Of a DNA stretch of 36,008 nt, positions 6,853 to 14,469 are shown one piece after another. Made by a program: the position numbers and the translations under genes. Positions within the stretch are counted from its first letter, which is position 1; every line of letters starts with the position of its first letter. The DNA comes from a bacterium (GTDB taxonomy: Bacteria; Bacteroidota; Rhodothermia; Balneolales; M1805), in assembly GCA_006226965.1 (NCBI GenBank), contig SBGQ01000114.1:1-36008 (forward strand), given 5' to 3'. Below the pieces are notes generated by a model. It was not told the DNA's origin. It worked only from the letters and a program-made list of their open reading frames with translations, and ran no database searches.

Positions 6853-9627
6853 CTATTTAATCAGTGTCATTTTCTTTGAGCGAGTAAAACTAGTACCATT
6901 TGAGTTAAACACTTGTAGTGAATAAATATACGTTCCGCTGGCTAGATTTGAGGCATCGAAACGAACGGAATGAACACCCAAACTCATGGTTTGTCCTGAA
7001 AGTAGAGTGCTGACTAAACGTCCGGTTATATCATAAACAGCAAGCTGAACATTCGCATTACTTTTTAGTTCAAAAGAAATGGTAGTGCTTGGGTTAAATG
7101 GGTTCGGGAAGTTTTGTTTGAGTTCAAAATTGTCAGCAATGATTGCTTCCTCTGAAATTGCCGAGTTTGTATTTGGTTCTCCATAAAAAGCACCGCGTCC
7201 ATGAGTAAAAGCTGCGATATGGCCGTCGGATTCACGATAGGAAAGTGTATTCACAATCGCATTTCCGACTGTACCGGAAGCCTCTGCTACCCAAACGGTA
7301 TTATTACCATTTAATATTGTAGTAGAGTAGATACCGGTAGTAGTACCGACGAAATAAACTTTTACACCATTTATAGTTGCAATAGCCGCTGATCTGATAG
7401 ACGGCCCCGGAGTAATTCGATTACCTTCCAAATTTCCTTCAACTTGAACAAATGTTTTTCCATTATTTGAGTAATAAATACCGAGTATGTTGTAATTTGA
7501 AAGAGTTACAAGTACTTCATTTGCGTTTTCGGGATTTACTGCTATATCGCTCACATAAGCACCAATTGTAGCATCAGGTAATTCTATCTCAGTTAAAGAG
7601 GAACTGACTGTAGATGTATCAGCATTCGTCCATTTGTAGATGTAAGGAGGTAATGTCGCTCCTCCATTGGACGTTCTATTGGTACCGCCAAAATAAACGG
7701 TATGCGCAGGTGATACCGATGATTCAATAGCTGTTATAGTTAATCCGTCTCTTGCTTTTATACCTGTATTTCCAAGGTTTATCCAACTGGTTGCATCTGT
7801 GGTTACTCCACCATTTGTTGTTCTAAAAATATCACTACCGGATGGATAGTAAACAAGGAAGTCATCAGTTTTGTCAACTTCAAAAGGATGAATAAATAAT
7901 GAGAATTGAGCATTATCAGGATTAATATATCCTCTAAATGAGTATGTGCCATTTACTAATTGATATCTAATAACGTTCCCATTTTGTGAAGAAACGTACA
8001 TGTTTGTTTCTCCTAAGTAAGAGTAAGAACCATCGCCTGACGAAGCATCATCAGAGTTAGCGCTTGCAACAGTAAATAACGGACTACCATTATCTTGAGC
8101 TCCACCTACCAATTGTTTTGAGCCGTTTTTACGAGAAATTGAACCATGATAAAATTGGGTTACATAGTAATTATTGTTCATGTTGATCCATGAAACGGTA
8201 GAGCCTTTTGTATTAGTAGTGTAGGATAAACCGCCGTCATGTCCACTAAAGCCCGCACTTAAACTACTTGGGTCAAAAACAAAAGCATGTTGATCCGGGT
8301 GATGGTTTGTATACAATGCGTAGGAGTCAGCATCTTTTGTGTATCCTCCCATCCACATTCGATCTTTTTCAGTTTGAGTAGGTGTTGCACCGGCAAATGG
8401 ATTAGTTGAGAATCCGTTTATTGATCGATACAAATTAGTTCCACCCATTATTACAAAATTTTCATCCGTAGGGTGAACGGCTAATAAATAGTTATATCCG
8501 CCTTGAGATTCAAAATCTCCAGCATCACCGCCTAAATTTGGCATGAACGCACTTCTATTTTCAGATGTGTTATTGCTTAAATTAATTTTAAAGAAGTAGT
8601 CAGTTGAGCCATTTAATAACGCATAAAGTGTATTTTGATTTGAAGGTGCTAATGCTAAATAAACTCTATCGTATGAAACAGGGAAATTGTTAGGTGTAAT
8701 ATTATTCCAACTACTTCCATCTGTAGTACTTGTATACAAGCCCGGCGCATTTCCACCATTACCATCAGCAGATAGGCAAGCAATTAATTTGCCATTTGTA
8801 TCAACAATAACATCTACAAACAGATAATCACCAAAAGCTCCTAGTACATCCGTCCAAGTTTGTCCGCCATCGGTTGAGCGAAGTACAAATCCAGCGGCAC
8901 TTGCAGCAAATACGTAACCGTTTTTAGGACTAACTACAATTCGGCTTATATAATCGTATCTTGAATTAAATGCAGTAATATCAGGGTTTTGAGTATTAGC
9001 TAATAGTGTCCATGATTCACCATTATCTGTAGACTTAAAAATTCCGTACCCTCTAAATCCGGATGCCGGAGATCCGGCAGAGTTACCAAGTAACTCACCA
9101 GTAGCTGCATACCAAGTGCTTGTTTGCCCGTTTCTGGTATCTTGAGCTACGGTAGTTATATTCAAATTTTGAATCTCCGGAGTTTTCAGTTCCCAACTGG
9201 TTCCTTTGTTTGTTGTTTTCCAAATTCCTCCAGAGACCCCACCGGAAATTAAGACGTTAGCGTTAGTTACATCAAATGCGAGTGCTCTGGTTCTACCACC
9301 AACTTTATTAGGTCCGGCCTGCTGCCAAGTATAGGCATCGCCGGTTGTCTTCATTAATTGAGACTGTTTTTTCCATTCCAGTTCCCCATATTTTGCATTT
9401 TGCGGAATCTCGTTGGTTGCAGGGTCACGCATTAATTCCCATTCATAATCAGCACGAGCTTTTTTACGAAGTTCTTTTTTTAGTTTTTTCCCTACGAAAT
9501 GGTTGCTTTTGTCTAGTCCGTAAGAAGTACTAGTATTATTTGACAGATGAGTTAATCCTTCATGCACACTTGATAGGGTGATTAATGATAAACCAGCTGA
9601 TAAGAGAAGTTGTTTGGTAGCTTTCAT
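6853..9627 (-). CDS. Secreted BNR/Asp-box beta-propeller protein with T9SS sorting domain
   Basis: A 924-aa exported protein. An N-terminal signal peptide (about residues 1-30) is followed by repeated Asp-box motifs (TTNKGTSWE, STDNGESWT, STDGGQTWT, STTDGSSW), as in sialidase/VPS10-like beta-propellers. The last 85 residues or so form a type A T9SS C-terminal domain: PNPFNPSTTISFEL, then YDITGRLVSTL, ending in KKMTLIK. It should cross the outer membrane through the type IX system and be released or anchored at the surface. The propeller could bind glycans or proteins. No catalytic sialidase residues are evident, so an enzymatic role is not claimed. Its start overlaps the upstream lipoprotein gene by 4 bp, and a terminator follows it. 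Confidence 0.88.
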   Translation of the reverse strand: MKATKQLLLSAGLSLITLSSVHEGLTHLSNNTSTSYGLDKSNHFVGKKLKKELRKKARADYEWELMRDPATNEIPQNAKYGELEWKKQSQLMKTTGDAYTWQQAGPNKVGGRTRALAFDVTNANVLISGGVSGGIWKTTNKGTSWELKTPEIQNLNITTVAQDTRNGQTSTWYAATGELLGNSAGSPASGFRGYGIFKSTDNGESWTLLANTQNPDITAFNSRYDYISRIVVSPKNGYVFAASAAGFVLRSTDGGQTWTDVLGAFGDYLFVDVIVDTNGKLIACLSADGNGGNAPGLYTSTTDGSSWNNITPNNFPVSYDRVYLALAPSNQNTLYALLNGSTDYFFKINLSNNTSENRSAFMPNLGGDAGDFESQGGYNYLLAVHPTDENFVIMGGTNLYRSINGFSTNPFAGATPTQTEKDRMWMGGYTKDADSYALYTNHHPDQHAFVFDPSSLSAGFSGHDGGLSYTTNTKGSTVSWINMNNNYYVTQFYHGSISRKNGSKQLVGGAQDNGSPLFTVASANSDDASSGDGSYSYLGETNMYVSSQNGNVIRYQLVNGTYSFRGYINPDNAQFSLFIHPFEVDKTDDFLVYYPSGSDIFRTTNGGVTTDATSWINLGNTGIKARDGLTITAIESSVSPAHTVYFGGTNRTSNGGATLPPYIYKWTNADTSTVSSSLTEIELPDATIGAYVSDIAVNPENANEVLVTLSNYNILGIYYSNNGKTFVQVEGNLEGNRITPGPSIRSAAIATINGVKVYFVGTTTGIYSTTILNGNNTVWVAEASGTVGNAIVNTLSYRESDGHIAAFTHGRGAFYGEPNTNSAISEEAIIADNFELKQNFPNPFNPSTTISFELKSNANVQLAVYDITGRLVSTLLSGQTMSLGVHSVRFDASNLASGTYIYSLQVFNSNGTSFTRSKKMTLIK

Positions 9628-10046
9628 TTATCGTTTATTTCGATGTTATTAATAATACTCTTTTGGGTTGTTTCACCCATTTTTTCGGGTAATGTTTTGC
9701 ATGTAAGTACTACTAGTTGTTTCGCGTGTACTTGCAGTGCTAGTTTTTTAAGCTCTTGATTTTTTATACTGTCAATTGAAAATGAAACAGTTTCTTGTGT
9801 TTTAAAATCAACAGAGCCACGTCCTTTTTCTATAATTTCAAGTATTTGTACAGTTAAAGTGTTGTTTTCAATTGATTGAACCAATGCTTTAAACTTAATT
9901 TCTCCTTGATTAGGTATTTTTGTTTGGAGCGAATCTGACGCAGATAGAGTAGGATAATCCGTCTTTATTTTCTCTGTTTTTGATACACAAGACATCAAAC
10001 TAACAGAAAATACTACAAGCATGTACGCAAAAAGATTTAGCTTCAT
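9624..10046 (-). CDS. Small lipoprotein of unknown function
   Basis: A 140-aa protein with a type II signal peptide: a hydrophobic stretch and the lipobox LMSC with the lipidated cysteine at residue 20. The mature part is polar and predicted to be soluble, with a beta-rich look (KALVQSIENNTLTVQILEI). It is the first gene of a two-gene unit; its TGA overlaps the ATG of the T9SS propeller gene. The pairing suggests the lipoprotein works with the exported propeller protein at the outer membrane, but that is inference. I recognise no named family. Confidence 0.75.
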   Translation of the reverse strand: MKLNLFAYMLVVFSVSLMSCVSKTEKIKTDYPTLSASDSLQTKIPNQGEIKFKALVQSIENNTLTVQILEIIEKGRGSVDFKTQETVSFSIDSIKNQELKKLALQVHAKQLVVLTCKTLPEKMGETTQKSIINNIEINDK

Positions 10047-10121
10047 TTACTTTCAAAAATTGAAAAGAGTTCTTTTTAACTCTTCTATGAATCGATAATT
10101 TTACCCGAATTTTTATATCAG

Positions 10122-10140
10122 CTAAAATGCTACATTTTAG
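10122..10140. promoter_or_regulatory. Perfect inverted repeat in a divergent promoter region
   Basis: CTAAAATG (10122-10129) and CATTTTAG (10133-10140) form an 8-3-8 perfect palindrome in the 132-bp gap between the lipoprotein gene (minus) and the aminotransferase gene (plus). The right half overlaps TACATTTT, a near match to the Bacteroidota -7 box TAnnTTTG, 40 bp before the aminotransferase start. This arrangement fits an operator for a dimeric regulator. The regulator is unknown. Confidence 0.45.
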
Positions 10141-10178
10141 TGTAATTTCAAAAGTTAAATAACTGTTCCCGGCTCATT

Positions 10179-11366
10179 TTGAATACATCTAAAGACAATT
10201 TTTACCAGTTTGTTGCTCAAACATCCGATTTCCCGATTGGTCTCGAAATTGATCGCGCTGAATCCTGTTTTTTTTATACAAAAGACGGTAAAAAAATTAT
10301 CGATTTTATTTCAGGAATTGCAGTAAGCAGTTTAGGTCATCGTCATCCGAAGGTAGTTCAAGCCATTAAAGAACAGGTAGATAAACACTTGCATGTTATG
10401 GTTTATGGTGAATTCATCCAGAAGCCGCAAAGTGATTTTGCCGGATTGATCGCATCACAATTGCCAGAATCTTTAAAGCGAGTTTATTTTACTAATAGTG
10501 GAACGGAGTCGAATGAGGGCGCTTTAAAACTGGCGAAAAAGTTTACGGAGCGTTCGAAATTAATAGGGTTTAAAAACTCATATCACGGTGATTCACACGG
10601 GAGTTTAAGTGTAACTGGCAGAGATGTTTATCGCGAACCGTTTTTACCATTGTTACCAGATGTTCACTTTTTGACGTTCAACAGCTATGAAAATCTGGAT
10701 TTAATTGATGAAAAAACAGCTGCTGTAATCATGGAACCGATTCAAGGTGAAGGCGGAATTGTTCCGGCTGATAAAACTTGGTTACAAGAAATAAGAAAAC
10801 GATGTACAGAAGTCGGCGCATTATTGATTTTTGATGAAATTCAATCCGGTTTTGGCAGAACGGGTTCCATGTTTGTTTTTCAGCAGTATGATGTTGTTCC
10901 CGATATTTTGACAATGGCAAAAGCAATGGGTGGCGGAATGCCCATCGGTGGTTTTGCCTCATCAAACGAAATATTTGAAGCATTCAAAAATGACCCGCCA
11001 TTAAATCATGTTACAACTTTTGGCGGACACCCGGTTTCTTGTGCGGCAGGTTTAGCCAATCTTCAGGTTTTGTTGGATGAAGATTTAATTCAACGAGCAA
11101 AATGGATTGAAGAAAAAGTGAAATCTGGTTTAACAGGAAGGGGCATCGTTGAAGTTCGCGGGAAAGGAGCCATGCTTGGTCTGGAACTGGCCTCTCGTGA
11201 ATTGACTCAACAAGTAGTTGAAGCTGCCATGGAAAAAAACATTTTGCTCGGCTGGACTTTACACTCTAACACGCTCATCCGTTTAGCACCGCCGTTAACC
11301 ATTCCGGAAGAAATCTTGGATTTAGTAATAGAAACTCTGAAATCCTTGATTAGCGAATTCGCTTAG
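10179..11366 (+). CDS. Class III PLP-dependent aminotransferase (acetylornithine/ornithine type)
   Basis: A 395-aa fold-type I aminotransferase of the class III family. The landmarks are present: the PLP phosphate-binding segment TNSGTESNEGALK, the YHGDSHG region, the cofactor-binding IFDEIQSGFGRTG, and Schiff-base Lys248 in MAKAMGGG, followed by TTFGGHPVSCAAGL. It moves an amino group from an omega-amino acid such as (acetyl)ornithine or 4-aminobutyrate to 2-oxoglutarate. No other arginine-pathway gene is nearby. gabD is 3.5 kb away, so a GABA aminotransferase role is possible, but the specificity cannot be read by eye. The start is a TTG: the stop TAA at 10155-10157 blocks extension upstream and the next methionine is far inside the fold. 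Confidence 0.85.
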   Translation: MNTSKDNFYQFVAQTSDFPIGLEIDRAESCFFYTKDGKKIIDFISGIAVSSLGHRHPKVVQAIKEQVDKHLHVMVYGEFIQKPQSDFAGLIASQLPESLKRVYFTNSGTESNEGALKLAKKFTERSKLIGFKNSYHGDSHGSLSVTGRDVYREPFLPLLPDVHFLTFNSYENLDLIDEKTAAVIMEPIQGEGGIVPADKTWLQEIRKRCTEVGALLIFDEIQSGFGRTGSMFVFQQYDVVPDILTMAKAMGGGMPIGGFASSNEIFEAFKNDPPLNHVTTFGGHPVSCAAGLANLQVLLDEDLIQRAKWIEEKVKSGLTGRGIVEVRGKGAMLGLELASRELTQQVVEAAMEKNILLGWTLHSNTLIRLAPPLTIPEEILDLVIETLKSLISEFA

Positions 11367-12139
11367 ATTTCACCGTTTTTTCTACGCTCTAACAGACGTT
11401 CTCTGTTTACCGTTTTGCCTTGTTCAGGTAATGAGTCGGGGTTGAGGGCAGCAAGTGTAATTTCTCGTTTGCCTAAAACACCAGGAACTTTTTCAATATA
11501 CCAACCTGCCTCAACCATATTTGCACGAGCCGGGCTTGATGCGCAATAGGTGGTTAAAAGAGTTTGGTCATTACTCCAATCCGCTAAACGTTTAAAAACA
11601 TCTGTTCCCCATAAGTCGCTGTTCTTTTCCGGTGAAAAGGCATCAAAGAAAATTACATTCGGAACTTCCGGCGGTTGAGGCATGTCTTTGAATAATCCGG
11701 CAAATACATGAACGCTAAAACGAGGCGTAAGTTCAAAGTTGTGCATGCCGGGAGTTTGTAATTTTTCAAAAATATTTCGAGTAATGCCGGGCAGATTGGG
11801 GTAACGAATTACTTTGGAATAACCGCAGGCTAAAGCGGTTTCAATATCGAGAGGGAAGGCTTCAACGGAATAAAAACGAGCATTTCCGTCTGATACTTTA
11901 CCGTTTAAAATATCACCTAATATCCAGGCATTTAAACCTGTTCCAAAACCGATTTCAAGAATGCTGATGTCACCTTTTTGCTTTAAGGTTTCTAACACAC
12001 CGCCTTTTTCAAAAAACACATATAAACTTTCCGTTAATGCACCATTAGGATTATGGTAACACTGTTGGAAAACTTCGGAAAAGACTGTACTGGAACCGTC
12101 TTTACACACTTGAACTTGAAAAGGAGTCGTTTCGCTCAT
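11363..12139 (-). CDS. mnmD: MnmD-type tRNA wobble-uridine methyltransferase (MnmC N-terminal domain family)
   Basis: A 258-aa protein matching the stand-alone methyltransferase part of MnmC (formerly DUF752). The SAM-binding loop reads ILEIGFGTGLN at residues 60-70, and the active-site strand is VIFFDAFSPEKNSDLW. The segment TYCASSPARANMVEAGW and the end GVLGKREITLA are family hallmarks. It methylates aminomethyl(-2-thio)uridine at tRNA position 34. The FAD-dependent oxidase half found in E. coli MnmC is absent, which is normal where MnmD works alone. The last 4 bp overlap the end of the convergent aminotransferase gene. Confidence 0.87.
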   Translation of the reverse strand: MSETTPFQVQVCKDGSSTVFSEVFQQCYHNPNGALTESLYVFFEKGGVLETLKQKGDISILEIGFGTGLNAWILGDILNGKVSDGNARFYSVEAFPLDIETALACGYSKVIRYPNLPGITRNIFEKLQTPGMHNFELTPRFSVHVFAGLFKDMPQPPEVPNVIFFDAFSPEKNSDLWGTDVFKRLADWSNDQTLLTTYCASSPARANMVEAGWYIEKVPGVLGKREITLAALNPDSLPEQGKTVNRERLLERRKNGEI

Positions 12140-12267
12140 AAGTATTTATTCTGATATAGAGCTTTAGAATAAGCAAAAAATAAATTCGGTTCACAAAAAC
12201 ATTTACTAAAGAAATGGAATCGAACGAAGTGAGCTAATTAAATATGGTGTGATTTCTTACTCACAAT

Positions 12268-12477
12268 TTATGAGGAGCAGGAGCCTATCTCTTGTTTTCT
12301 GAGGCAATACATATCGCTATAGATACAAAACACACAACAGTCATTTTTCGACACTTCAATCGGTTTTCCGCAGCTTGCACATGTTGTTGATTTTAAATAA
12401 CCGGTTTCAGGCATTTCTCGTTTTTCTTTAAAACCGCAATGTGGACAGGTAAGAGTAGCTGATGAAAGCTTGAACAT
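12268..12477 (-). CDS. GDCCVxC-type zinc-ribbon small protein
   Basis: A 69-aa cysteine-rich protein. An N-terminal CPHC and a later CASC make a zinc ribbon. The centre reads NDCCVFCIYSDMYC, a variant (Asn for Gly) of the GDCCVxC motif that names a small family with some selenocysteine members. Here all positions are cysteine and the gene ends at TAA, so it is not a selenoprotein. It lies 11 bp after the ligase gene of the PYP operon in the same orientation, so it is probably cotranscribed. Its role is unknown; metal or redox chemistry is a reasonable guess. Confidence 0.75.
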   Translation of the reverse strand: MFKLSSATLTCPHCGFKEKREMPETGYLKSTTCASCGKPIEVSKNDCCVFCIYSDMYCLRKQEIGSCSS

Positions 12478-12488
12478 AAATGATTGAA

Positions 12489-13364
12489 TTATTTGTGAGC
12501 AACCATTGTAATACCTGTTAAAGCGTTACAATTACCTCCGATTTCTTTTTTTCTGCCGGTAATATGGAGGTGATTTTCAGAATCAAGATAACCAATATCT
12601 CCGGTATCATACCATGTGTTTTCTATTGCTGTTAGGGATAATAGGTAAATGGAACCGTTGTCATTAATCTTGATTTTCATGCTTTTATCAGTTAAGCCGA
12701 CATTTTTTATATCATTTGAAGTAAAACTTCCAATCTTTTTTCTGATTTTTGAAATCAAACCACCGGCTTCAGTTTGTCCATACGCTTGAGTTAAAAAGTG
12801 GGTTCGGCGAATTAATGCTTCATAATCCTCGCTAACCAAACTTGCACCGCCGACAATCACTTCATCCACATTCCATTCCTCATTATAGAACATCCGTAAA
12901 GCTCCGGGAACTGTGAAAAGATGAGTTGCTTTCATCGAATTAATTAAAGCAGGTACTTTTTTCAAATCTGAAACATAGGGAACGAAAAAAGCAACTTGTG
13001 CTCCGGCTAGTTGCGCTGCTAAAATCCATGTTAATCCGGCAACATGCCACGGACTTGCAACTATTAAAACATTACTTTGAGTATTAAGTCCAAAAATATC
13101 AATGCTTAATTCGGCATTTAATAAAAGTTTCTTCTTGGTGTTAGCCATCGCTTTCGGAAGTCCGGTACTACCGCTCGAATAAAGTGCAATTTGGGGAGAT
13201 GTTGTATTGATAGGTGAATAGTTCCATTCAATCTGATTGGATTCTACATCTTCGAATCGAGGAGGTATGAATAGATACGAATGTGAGTCCTTAAAAAGAT
13301 TAAGGATATCAGCAGCATGGGTAAAATCTGCCGATGTTTTAGAAATAAATGATTCTTTAATCAT
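12489..13364 (-). CDS. Minimal AMP-forming acyl-CoA ligase-like protein, candidate p-coumarate ligase for PYP
   Basis: A 291-aa member of the adenylate-forming (ANL) superfamily. The ATP-binding loop YSSGSTGLPK lies at residues 62-71, a QAYGQTEAGG motif near 192-201, WYDTGDIGYL near 250, and the hinge-region GRKKE near 271. The protein ends about 16 residues later, so the whole C-terminal subdomain with its catalytic lysine is missing. The N-terminus is also about 100 residues shorter than in 4-coumarate:CoA ligases. It overlaps the 155-aa gene by 4 bp and sits two genes after the PYP gene. PYP needs p-coumaroyl-CoA to load its chromophore, so this is the natural candidate. A MenE-like role is the main alternative. 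The core may still form the acyl-adenylate. Confidence 0.75.
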   Translation of the reverse strand: MIKESFISKTSADFTHAADILNLFKDSHSYLFIPPRFEDVESNQIEWNYSPINTTSPQIALYSSGSTGLPKAMANTKKKLLLNAELSIDIFGLNTQSNVLIVASPWHVAGLTWILAAQLAGAQVAFFVPYVSDLKKVPALINSMKATHLFTVPGALRMFYNEEWNVDEVIVGGASLVSEDYEALIRRTHFLTQAYGQTEAGGLISKIRKKIGSFTSNDIKNVGLTDKSMKIKINDNGSIYLLSLTAIENTWYDTGDIGYLDSENHLHITGRKKEIGGNCNALTGITMVAHK

Positions 13365-13828
13365 GAGTTTGATAAAAAAGTACGATTTACCAGTTGTCTG
13401 ATTTGAGACAAGTTTTGTTCAACGGTATCAGCATCTATCAAAGAGAAAATGGGTTCAAGAAAATAACTGCATACAGCTGATTTGGCTTGGATTAGTTTGT
13501 CATCAAAGGAAGTAATGGAAAGATTGTAATTCGCTAAATGTGTAAAACGAATCCATTCTGATTGAAGTTCAATCCACAAAAAAGCTAATTGCTGCTTTAA
13601 ATGAAAGGTGCATTCTGTAAGGAGTTCTTCATCTTGCTGAACTTCAAAACTGCATAAATAGGATTCGAAAAGCTGTATAAAATTTCGTTGAATTGAGCTA
13701 TGATAACGTTTTAGTTCATATTGATCCGTATCAGAAAGCCTTAACTCCGGTATAAATGAGTCCGCTTCTTGTGTAAAAAGCGGACTCGTCATCAGAGTGT
13801 GAATACGTTGTTTGAACTCCGTAATCAT
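13361..13828 (-). CDS. Unrecognised helical protein in the PYP operon
   Basis: A 155-aa predicted cytoplasmic protein without signal peptide or membrane segment. It appears mostly alpha-helical, with many aromatic residues in amphipathic stretches (YHSSIQRNFIQLFESYL, LAFLWIELQSEWIRF). It contains three cysteines. I recognise no family. It begins 6 bp after the PYP stop and overlaps the ligase start by 4 bp, so it is firmly within the operon, between the photoreceptor and its likely chromophore-activating enzyme. It might be an output partner of PYP or a helper in chromophore loading; the sequence alone does not decide. Confidence 0.72.
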   Translation of the reverse strand: MITEFKQRIHTLMTSPLFTQEADSFIPELRLSDTDQYELKRYHSSIQRNFIQLFESYLCSFEVQQDEELLTECTFHLKQQLAFLWIELQSEWIRFTHLANYNLSITSFDDKLIQAKSAVCSYFLEPIFSLIDADTVEQNLSQIRQLVNRTFLSNS

Positions 13829-13834
13829 AAGCGA

Positions 13835-14224
13835 TTAGATTTTTTTTACTAAAATCCAGTTCGCATTTTTTTTGTCTCGATAAAGGTGTACTCGAACTTT
13901 AGTCGGACTTAATTTGTAAGTAAACACATAATCGAATACGGTATTAAGTAAACCCGATTGTACACCACGATTAAATCTTCCGGAAAAAATAAAGTTATTT
14001 GAACAGGGTGCTACTTCGCTAAAGTAGTTTTTACCAATCACATGCGCTGATTTGAAATCTGCAAAATGTTCGTAGTTGTATTTGTTATACAGTTGAATAG
14101 TACCATTGTCATCAACCTTAACTACACCGAAATTCAGCTTATCCGCCATTTCCGGTGTTAAGAATTCAATCGATTGTAAGATATTTTGTGGTATAAATGG
14201 TGTAATCTGTGCTATTGCATTCAT
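13835..14224 (-). CDS. pyp: Photoactive yellow protein (PYP) blue-light receptor
   Basis: A 129-aa protein close in length to Halorhodospira halophila PYP (125 aa), compared from memory. The whole PAS fold is recognisable: GVVKVDDNGTIQLYNKY, then VIGKNYFSEVAPC, GVQSGLLNTVFDYVFTYKL, SPTKVRVHL and the end WILVKKI. Cys74 in APC matches chromophore-binding Cys69, and Tyr46 matches the phenolate-binding Tyr42. The Glu46 region is changed by a gap (YNKYNYEHFAD), so the equivalent is Asn50 or Glu52. Leu105 replaces Met100. PYP binds p-coumaric acid as a thioester and undergoes a blue-light photocycle. There is a 1-bp gap after the coiled-coil gene and a 6-bp gap before the 155-aa gene. A tyrosine ammonia-lyase gene is not in this window. 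Confidence 0.93.
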   Translation of the reverse strand: MNAIAQITPFIPQNILQSIEFLTPEMADKLNFGVVKVDDNGTIQLYNKYNYEHFADFKSAHVIGKNYFSEVAPCSNNFIFSGRFNRGVQSGLLNTVFDYVFTYKLSPTKVRVHLYRDKKNANWILVKKI

Positions 14225-14225
14225 T

Positions 14226-14399
14226 TTAAGCTTCCTTATTCAAAAGATTAGCGGTTGATTCTTGATAATCAGTTACATAGGTCTGATCCAGATTATCATC
14301 TTTTTCTTTATATAAACTTGTTAGTTGGAGCTCTAAATGATGAACAATTGATTTGAGTTCATCAATTTCAAGCTCGAGTTCTTCTTTAGATTTGCTCAT
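14226..14399 (-). CDS. Short coiled-coil protein, first gene of the PYP operon
   Basis: From the ATG at 14399 this encodes 57 aa beginning MSKSKEELELEIDELK, with a heptad pattern (ELEIDELKSIVHHLELQL) typical of a short coiled coil, then an acidic, polar tail. The frame extends upstream to a TTG at 14447 (73 aa), so that start is possible. It is separated from the PYP gene by a single base, so the two are almost certainly cotranscribed. No family is recognised. A dimerising partner or signalling linker for PYP is a guess based only on position and shape. Confidence 0.65.
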   Translation of the reverse strand: MSKSKEELELEIDELKSIVHHLELQLTSLYKEKDDNLDQTYVTDYQESTANLLNKEA

Positions 14400-14469
14400 A
14401 AGTCTGTAGAGTTTAGATGTTATTTCTAATGGTTCGCCTTTAAACAAGAAGAGATTTTATGGCGTTCAT

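Noticed and set aside
12268-12477. Selenoprotein reading of the GDCCVxC-type gene
   Set aside because: All motif positions are cysteine codons and the gene ends at TAA, with no in-frame TGA.
12489-13364. MenE (o-succinylbenzoate-CoA ligase)
   Set aside because: The core resembles MenE, but no other men gene is nearby and the PYP linkage gives a better explanation. It remains an alternative.
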